DNA from: Solirubrobacterales bacterium
GTDB taxonomy: Bacteria; Actinomycetota; Thermoleophilia; Solirubrobacterales; Solirubrobacteraceae
Length of the DNA: 8,983 nucleotides
Assembly: GCA_015655225.1 (NCBI GenBank)
Contig: JAATFK010000004.1
Span: 1 to 8,983 of the forward strand
Direction: 5' to 3'
Shown here: in pieces, positions 5,356 to 8,983 of the stretch
Position numbering within the stretch: the first letter of the stretch is position 1
Layout: each line of letters opens with the position of its first letter
Notes under the pieces: generated by a model
Seen by the model: only the letters and a program-made list of their open reading frames with translations
What the model was told of the DNA's origin: nothing
Database searches by the model: none
Program-made: the position numbers and the translations under genes

Positions 5356-6645
5356 TCAGCTGAAGAGCGTCTCGCCGACCCAGCCGCCTCTGCGCGTGCC
5401 GGGCGGGACGGCGAAGACGGCGCTGCCGGTGTGCTTGATGTACTCGTTCAGCGCGTCGTTCTGCCCGAGCCGGCGCTGGATCGGGACGAACTGGGTGCGC
5501 GGATCGCGCTGGAAGGCGATGAAGAAGAGGCCGGCGTCGAGCTGGCCCAGCTCGTTGTCCATCCCGTCGGTGAACGAGTAGCCGCGGCGCAGGATCCGCA
5601 CGCCGTCGTTCGTCGCCGGGGCGGCGAGCCGGATGTGCGCTCTCGGGGGGATCACCGGCAGGCCGTCGGCCCCCTTCGCGGCGAGGTTCACCGTGTCGTG
5701 CTCGCTCACGCCGGTGAGCGGGGCGCCGCTCGCCTTGCGGCGGCCGAACGTGTTCTCCTGGTCGGACAGGATGTCGCGGTCCCACGCCTCGATCAGCATG
5801 CGGATGCGGCGCGTCACGACGTAGCTGCCGTTCGTCATCCAGGCGGGACCGTCGCCCGCGCCGACCCAGACGCTCTTCTCCAGCGCGGCGGTGTCCTCGG
5901 CGACGATGTTGTTGGTCCCGTCTCTGAAGCCCATCAGGTTGCGGGGCGTCGACTGCGCGCTGCTCGTCGTCGAGGTGCGCCCGAAGCCGAGCTGCGACCA
6001 GCGCATCACCGCGACGCCGAGCGCCATCCGGGTGAGGTTGCGGACGGCGTGGAACGCGACCTGCGGGTCGTTCGCGCACGCCTGCACGCAGAGGTCGCCG
6101 TCGGACAAGTTGGGGTCGAGCTGGTCGCCCGGCAGCGCCGGCAGCGGAGCGAGCGCGGCCGGCTGTCTGCTCGCGAGGCCGAAGCGGTCCTGCCCGTCCT
6201 TCGTGAAGAGCGACGGGCCGAGCCCGATCGTGATCGTCAGGTGCGCGGCGCTCAGCCCGGCCGCCTCGCCGGTGTCGTCGGGCGGCGCCTGCGGGCTGTC
6301 GTTGTCGGGGCCGGCCGGCAGTCCCGCGCACATCCGCTCGGCCGCGAGCGACCAGGTCCGCAGCAGGTCGCGCACGTCCGCCTGGCTGTGGGTCGTCAGG
6401 TCGAAGGCGGCGAAGTGCAGGCGATCCTGCGCGGGCGTGACGATCCCCGCCTGGTGGACGCCGTGGAACGCGACGAGGTTCGTGTCGGCGGCGGTGTCGC
6501 TGCCGCTGTCGTCCTGGCCGAGCGCGTAGCCGCCGCCGGCGCCGAGCGCGAGGCCGACGCCGCCGGTGACGCCCGCGCCGATCACCTGACGCCGGGTCAG
6601 CTGCCCGCGCTTGCGGTCGGTGTCCTTGTCCTTGCGGAGCCCCAT
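5356..6645 (-). CDS. Tat-exported DyP-type heme peroxidase (EfeB/deferrochelatase-like)
   Basis: The product has 429 residues. DyP peroxidases are heme enzymes that use H2O2 to oxidise dyes, phenolics or metals. The EfeB branch is exported by Tat and tied to iron uptake. The N-terminus has the twin-arginine motif LTRRQVIGAG (Arg18-Arg19) followed by a Gly/Ala hydrophobic stretch. Family motifs: NLMGFRDGTNN (GxxDG with distal Asp242), RRIRMLIEAWDR (about 279-290), AHIRLAAP (proximal heme ligand His337), RRGYSF (distal Arg354) and FFIAFQRDPRTQFVPIQRRL (near 374-393). Every core residue is present and length is normal for exported DyPs. ATG 6645 is chosen over ATG 6657 because TAATAT overlaps the upstream ATG and ends 10 nt before 6645. 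The gene follows the Fur-family gene by 39 bp on the same strand, so it probably belongs to that regulon. No EfeU or EfeO homologue is in the window, so an uptake role is not supported here. Confidence 0.94.
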   Translation of the reverse strand: MGLRKDKDTDRKRGQLTRRQVIGAGVTGGVGLALGAGGGYALGQDDSGSDTAADTNLVAFHGVHQAGIVTPAQDRLHFAAFDLTTHSQADVRDLLRTWSLAAERMCAGLPAGPDNDSPQAPPDDTGEAAGLSAAHLTITIGLGPSLFTKDGQDRFGLASRQPAALAPLPALPGDQLDPNLSDGDLCVQACANDPQVAFHAVRNLTRMALGVAVMRWSQLGFGRTSTTSSAQSTPRNLMGFRDGTNNIVAEDTAALEKSVWVGAGDGPAWMTNGSYVVTRRIRMLIEAWDRDILSDQENTFGRRKASGAPLTGVSEHDTVNLAAKGADGLPVIPPRAHIRLAAPATNDGVRILRRGYSFTDGMDNELGQLDAGLFFIAFQRDPRTQFVPIQRRLGQNDALNEYIKHTGSAVFAVPPGTRRGGWVGETLFS

Positions 6646-6655
6646 TAGGGGACCC

Positions 6656-6661
6656 ATATTA
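6656..6661 (-). promoter_or_regulatory. -10 element TAATAT of the DyP peroxidase gene
   Basis: TAATAT ends 10 nt before ATG 6645, in the 39-bp gap after the Fur-family gene. The box contains part of the alternative ATG 6657, which would then lie outside the message. No -35 match is visible. Confidence 0.5.
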
Positions 6662-6684
6662 GGCGACCCGAACTGTGGGGGCCG

Positions 6685-7128
6685 CTAGGCGGCGGCGGAG
6701 CAGTCCGCGCAGAGGCCCTCGACGACGAGGCTCACGTGGTCGGGCGTGAAGTCCTTGTCGCGGGCGCCCGCGAGCACGGCGTCGAAGTCGACCGGGACGT
6801 CGAGGTCCTGCACCGCGCCGCAGGAGCGGCAGACGAGGTGGTTGTGGTCGACCGTGCGGGAGTCGAACAGCAGCGCGCCGCCGCCGGCCGCGACGCTGCG
6901 GACGAGGCCGAGCTGCTCGAACAGCTCGAGCGTCGCGTAGACGGTCGGCAGCGAGGTGCCGGGCAGCGTCTGACTGACGGAGGTGAGGACTTCCTCCGCG
7001 GTCACGTGCGCGTCGCGCGCCTGCAGCATGCGGTTGATGACGAGCCGCTGAGACGTGACGCGCTGTCCACGGGCGCGCAGGCGCTCGACGAGGTCGCGGT
7101 CGATCGTCTCTGTTCTGCTGCTGCTCAT
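6685..7128 (-). CDS. Fur-family metalloregulator with PerR-type ligand set
   Basis: The product has 147 residues. It is a dimeric DNA-binding repressor that senses metal or peroxide. The winged helix (about 10-88) includes RVTSQRLVINRML and the recognition segment SLPTVYATLELFEQLGLV (59-76). The C-terminal dimer and metal domain has DHNHLVCRSCG and GLCADC. The structural zinc site is complete: Cys100, Cys103, Cys140, Cys143. The regulatory ligands His41, Asp89, His95, His97 and Asp108 correspond to His37, Asp85, His91, His93 and Asp104 of Bacillus subtilis PerR at a constant offset of four, as do the four cysteines. Classical Fur has Glu at the last position. Sensing peroxide through metal-catalysed His oxidation is therefore plausible, though actinobacterial FurA proteins share this Asp and some respond to iron. 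It is divergent from the VIT gene and lies 39 bp upstream of the peroxidase, its likely targets. TACGAT lies 10 nt before the start. Confidence 0.95.
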   Translation of the reverse strand: MSSSRTETIDRDLVERLRARGQRVTSQRLVINRMLQARDAHVTAEEVLTSVSQTLPGTSLPTVYATLELFEQLGLVRSVAAGGGALLFDSRTVDHNHLVCRSCGAVQDLDVPVDFDAVLAGARDKDFTPDHVSLVVEGLCADCSAAA

Positions 7129-7138
7129 CGCGGCTCGA

Positions 7139-7144
7139 ATCGTA
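7139..7144 (-). promoter_or_regulatory. -10-like TACGAT of the Fur-family gene
   Basis: TACGAT ends 10 nt before ATG 7128, and there is no Shine-Dalgarno in between. It matches TATAAT at four of six positions. Confidence 0.42.
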
Positions 7145-7170
7145 TCGGAGGGGTTAGGCGGCCCTTATTC

Positions 7171-7184
7171 TAACTCACTTGTTA
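7171..7184. promoter_or_regulatory. Candidate metalloregulator operator between the Fur-family and VIT genes
   Basis: TAAC (7171-7174) and GTTA (7181-7184) form an inverted repeat with a 6-nt spacer, inside the AT-rich stretch 7165-7188. That stretch is the most AT-rich in this part of the window. It overlaps the VIT -10 box by two bases, which fits a repressor site. It does not match the published Fur or PerR consensus closely. Confidence 0.35.
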
Positions 7185-7188
7185 TAGT
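7183..7188 (+). promoter_or_regulatory. -10 element TATAGT of the VIT transporter gene, leaderless start
   Basis: TATAGT matches TATAAT at five of six positions and ends 7 nt before ATG 7196, so transcription would begin at or within a base of the start codon. It overlaps the candidate operator. Confidence 0.6.
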
Positions 7189-7195
7189 GGCCGCA

Positions 7196-7711
7196 ATGCT
7201 GCAAGCGATCAGCCAGCTCCGCCACCACGCCGCCCAGCAGCGCCGCGACGACGAGGCGTTCGTCCTGCGCGTCGTGCAGCCGGCGCTCGTCGGCCTGATC
7301 GACGGGACCGTCTCGACGCTCGCGCCGATCTTCGCCGCCGCGCTGCTCGCCGGCTCCCGCGCCGCGCTGTTGGTCGGGCTGGCGACCGCGCTCGGCGCCG
7401 GCATCTCGATGGGCCTCTCCGAGGGACTGTCGGACGACGGCACCGTCACCGGCCGTGGCTCGGCGGCGCGACGGGGCCTGATCACAGGCCTCGCCACCAC
7501 CGTCGGCGGCACGTTCCACGCGCTCCCGTTCCTGATCGGCGACGTGCACCGGGCGCTCGCGCTCGCGGTGACGGTCGTCGCCTGCGAGCTGTTCGCGATC
7601 GCCTGGCTGCGCAAGCGCTTCCTCGCGGTCTCGCTGCGCCAGTCGCTGATCCAGGTCACGCTCGGCGGCTTCGTCGTCGTGGTCGTCGGCGTCGCGATCG
7701 GGACGGCGTAG
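7196..7711 (+). CDS. VIT/CCC1-type iron (or manganese) transporter, like the membrane half of MbfA
   Basis: The product has 171 residues and about five membrane segments (roughly 28-52, 56-78, 95-114, 119-138, 150-170). VIT-family proteins move Fe2+ or Mn2+ out of the cytoplasm. The sequence VQPALVGLIDGTVSTLAPIF, then GAGISMGLSEGLSDDG and TGRG, is the pattern I know from the VIT domain of bacterial MbfA, including the metal-path residues Asp36, Met72 and Glu76. MbfA normally has an N-terminal ferritin-like di-iron domain of about 150 residues. Here only 27 residues precede the first membrane helix (LRHHAAQQRRDDEAFVLRV), which resembles the usual linker. The frame is open upstream to 7055, but that would run through the divergent regulator and encodes no ferritin motif. 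ATG 7196 directly follows TATAGT. Substrate is inferred from family and from the neighbouring metalloregulator. Confidence 0.85.
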   Translation: MLQAISQLRHHAAQQRRDDEAFVLRVVQPALVGLIDGTVSTLAPIFAAALLAGSRAALLVGLATALGAGISMGLSEGLSDDGTVTGRGSAARRGLITGLATTVGGTFHALPFLIGDVHRALALAVTVVACELFAIAWLRKRFLAVSLRQSLIQVTLGGFVVVVVGVAIGTA

Positions 7712-7726
7712 CCCGAGCACGGTCCC

Positions 7727-7732
7727 TAGGAT
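7727..7732 (+). promoter_or_regulatory. -10-like TAGGAT of the alcohol dehydrogenase gene
   Basis: TAGGAT ends 8 nt before ATG 7741, in the 29-bp gap after the VIT gene. No Shine-Dalgarno is present. It suggests a separate, near-leaderless transcript for the dehydrogenase. Confidence 0.42.
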
Positions 7733-7740
7733 CTCGCGCC

Positions 7741-8844
7741 ATGGAGATCCGCGCAGCAGTGCTCGAAGAGTTTGGGAAGCCCCTCGTCGTCCAAGCCGTT
7801 CAGCTGGCCGAGCCGGGACCGCAGGAGGTGTTGGTGCGGCTCGTCCACTGCGGCGTCTGCCACACCGACATGTACACGGCCAGCGGCGCCGACCCGTCGG
7901 GCTACGCGCCCGCGGTGCTCGGGCACGAGGGCGCCGGGGTCGTCGAGCGCGTCGGGGCGGACGTGACGCTGGTGAAGCCGGGCGACCACGTCGTGACGCT
8001 CTTCTCGCCCCAGTGCGGCGAGTGCGTCCACTGCCGCAGCCCGAAGACGAACCTCTGCATGGCGATCCGCGAGCAGCAGAACCAGGGCTACCTGCCGGAC
8101 GGGACGACCCGGCTGCACCGCGGCGACGAGCCGCTGCGCCACTTCATGGGCACCTCGACGTTCGCCGAGTACACGGTGATGCCGCAGATCGCGCTCGCGA
8201 AGATCGACCCGGAGGCGCCGCTCGCCGGCGCCGCGCTGTTCGCCTGCGGGCTCTCGACCGGCCTCGGCGCCGCGCTCAGAACGGCGAAGGTGGAGGAGGG
8301 CTCGACGGCGGTCGTCTTCGGCGCCGGGATGGTCGGCCTCGGCGCGGTCGCGGGCGCGCGGCTCGCCGGTGCCGAGCGGATCGTCTGCGTCGACCTCTCC
8401 GAGGAGCGGCTCGCGCTGGCGAGAGGCCAGGGCGCGACCGACACGCTCGTCGGCGGGCCGGACGCGGTCCAGGCGATCCTCGACATGACCGGCGGCTTCG
8501 GTGCCGACTACACGTTCGAGGCGACCGGCAACGTGAACGTGATGCGCCAGGCGGTCGAGGCCGCGCGGATGGGGTGGGGGCTCTGCACGATCACGGGCGT
8601 CGCCGGCAAGGGCGAGCTGCTGGAGGTGATCCCGCGCTACCTGATCCAGGGACGCCGGATCGCCGGCTCGTCGTTCGGCGGCCTCAAGGGCCGGGACGAC
8701 GTGCCGGCGCTGGTCGATCGCTGGATGGCGGGCGAGCTGGACGTCGAGCCGTTCATCTCGCACCGGATCTCGCTCGACGAGGTCAACAGAGGCTTCGACC
8801 TGATGCACGCGCAGGACGGGATCCGCTCCGTCATCGACTTCTAG
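7741..8844 (+). CDS. Zinc-dependent alcohol dehydrogenase, class III (S-hydroxymethylglutathione dehydrogenase-like)
   Basis: The product has 367 residues, a normal length for the medium-chain dehydrogenase family. Catalytic zinc ligands: Cys40 (GVCHTD), His62 (GHEGAG) and Cys169 (FACGLSTG). Structural zinc ligands: Cys92, Cys95, Cys98 and Cys106 (PQCGECVHC then NLC). Thr42 is the proton-relay residue. The Rossmann motif is GAGMVG (194-199), and Asp218 at the end of the second strand indicates NAD(H). Class III hallmarks include SGADP, MGTSTFAEYTV, KIDPEAPL and a C-terminus ending GIRSVIDF. Two of the residues that bind the glutathione moiety in the human enzyme differ: Glu57 is Ser53 and Lys283 is Met277. 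Asp51 and Arg110 are kept. The true substrate may therefore be another thiol adduct or a plain alcohol or aldehyde. The gene is 29 bp after the VIT gene, and three of its 23 Arg codons are AGA. Confidence 0.93.
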   Translation: MEIRAAVLEEFGKPLVVQAVQLAEPGPQEVLVRLVHCGVCHTDMYTASGADPSGYAPAVLGHEGAGVVERVGADVTLVKPGDHVVTLFSPQCGECVHCRSPKTNLCMAIREQQNQGYLPDGTTRLHRGDEPLRHFMGTSTFAEYTVMPQIALAKIDPEAPLAGAALFACGLSTGLGAALRTAKVEEGSTAVVFGAGMVGLGAVAGARLAGAERIVCVDLSEERLALARGQGATDTLVGGPDAVQAILDMTGGFGADYTFEATGNVNVMRQAVEAARMGWGLCTITGVAGKGELLEVIPRYLIQGRRIAGSSFGGLKGRDDVPALVDRWMAGELDVEPFISHRISLDEVNRGFDLMHAQDGIRSVIDF

Positions 8845-8863
8845 GTCGACGACGGAGACGGAC

Positions 8864-8881
8864 CCCGGCGCGGCGCCCGGG
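8864..8881. terminator. Candidate bidirectional terminator between convergent genes
   Basis: CCCGGCG (8864-8870) pairs with the bases at 8874-8881 through a 7-bp stem with one bulged C and a CGG loop. It lies in the 38-bp gap between the stops of the dehydrogenase and the aldo/keto reductase. There is no T-run. Confidence 0.38.
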
Positions 8882-8882
8882 C

Positions 8883-8983
8883 CTAGCGGTCGACGGGCGA
8901 CATGTCGGCGTAGCGGTCGCCGTGCGCCGCGCCGCGCGGGGCGGCCGCGTCGATCCGGTTGAGGTCGTCGGCGCTCAGGCCGA
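8883..8983 (-). CDS. Aldo/keto reductase, C-terminal fragment (gene continues beyond the window)
   Basis: Only the last 32 codons are visible, ending at TAG 8883. They read GLSADDLNRIDAAAPRGAAH followed by GDRYADMSPVDR. The pattern L-[ST]-x-[ED]-D-L-x-x-I-D-x-x-A-P-x-G-x-A-x-G-x-R-Y-x-x-M is the usual end of actinobacterial NADPH-dependent aldo/keto reductases. The catalytic Tyr, Lys and His lie outside the window. It is convergent with the alcohol dehydrogenase, stops 38 bp apart. Confidence 0.72.
   Translation of the reverse strand, partial: GLSADDLNRIDAAAPRGAAHGDRYADMSPVDR

Noticed and set aside
3141..5363. 740-codon open frame on the plus strand
   Set aside because: It runs antisense through SRAP, the two-TM gene and the 3D-domain gene, all of which have recognisable domains or a normal start. 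Its translation is a low-complexity Arg/Ala/Asp/Gly mixture typical of reverse-frame reading in GC-rich DNA.
7055..7195. N-terminal extension of the VIT protein that might hold a remnant ferritin domain
   Set aside because: The 47 extra residues come from the antisense strand of the regulator and its promoter, and contain no ExxH-type di-iron motif.
7726..8808. 360-codon open frame on the minus strand
   Set aside because: It is the exact reverse of the alcohol dehydrogenase, which has all zinc ligands and the Rossmann motif. The antisense product is low-complexity and His/Asp/Arg-rich.

Overview
The window is very GC-rich (I judge about 70% or more by eye) with densely packed genes, and it looks like chromosomal DNA of a deep-branching actinobacterium. 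The Solirubrobacterales/Thermoleophilia (Conexibacter- or Solirubrobacter-like) are my best guess. This is inferred from codon use, from the collagen-like protein with its short Cys-containing N-terminal module, from the 3D-domain protein type, and from nearly all genes having a -10-like hexamer just upstream of the start codon and no Shine-Dalgarno. No rRNA, tRNA, CRISPR array, insertion sequence or phage gene is visible.

Layout. Bases 1-876 (-) hold a diacylglycerol/lipid kinase-family gene cut by the left edge. It lies 7 bp downstream of a small DUF2103-like gene (884-1165, -). That gene is divergent, across only 27 bp, from a lipoprotein cyclophilin (1193-1882, +). A hairpin follows, then a collagen-like surface protein with 36 uninterrupted Gly-X-Y triplets (2008-2970, +). 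This gene overlaps, stop codon on stop codon, a convergent SRAP/YedK-type gene (2967-3692, -). Upstream of SRAP on the same strand are an unrecognised two-TM protein (3720-4328), a secreted 3D-domain protein (4374-5243), a Tat-exported DyP-type peroxidase (5356-6645) and a Fur-family regulator (6685-7128). Divergent from the regulator is a small VIT/CCC1-type membrane protein (7196-7711, +), followed by a class III-type zinc alcohol dehydrogenase (7741-8844, +). The last bases hold the 3' end of a convergent aldo/keto reductase (8883-8983, -).

How the genes may work together. The most coherent group is Fur - DyP peroxidase - VIT transporter. The regulator carries the five metal ligands of the peroxide sensor PerR and both CxxC zinc pairs. 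The peroxidase is the exported heme type. The VIT protein resembles the membrane half of the iron exporter MbfA without its ferritin-like half. This looks like an iron/peroxide defence cassette, with a short AT-rich, partly palindromic intergenic region as the probable control site. The remaining genes are mostly household or envelope functions: lipid kinase, secreted prolyl isomerase, collagen-like protein, wall-associated 3D protein, and SRAP for abasic-site protection.

Regulatory architecture is the other notable theme. Nine of the ten genes whose start is visible either have a -10-like hexamer 7-11 nt before the chosen start (eight genes plus the DUF2103 gene of the kinase operon) or, for the kinase, sit directly behind another gene. 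Only the collagen-like gene has a clear Shine-Dalgarno. This predicts mostly leaderless mRNAs.
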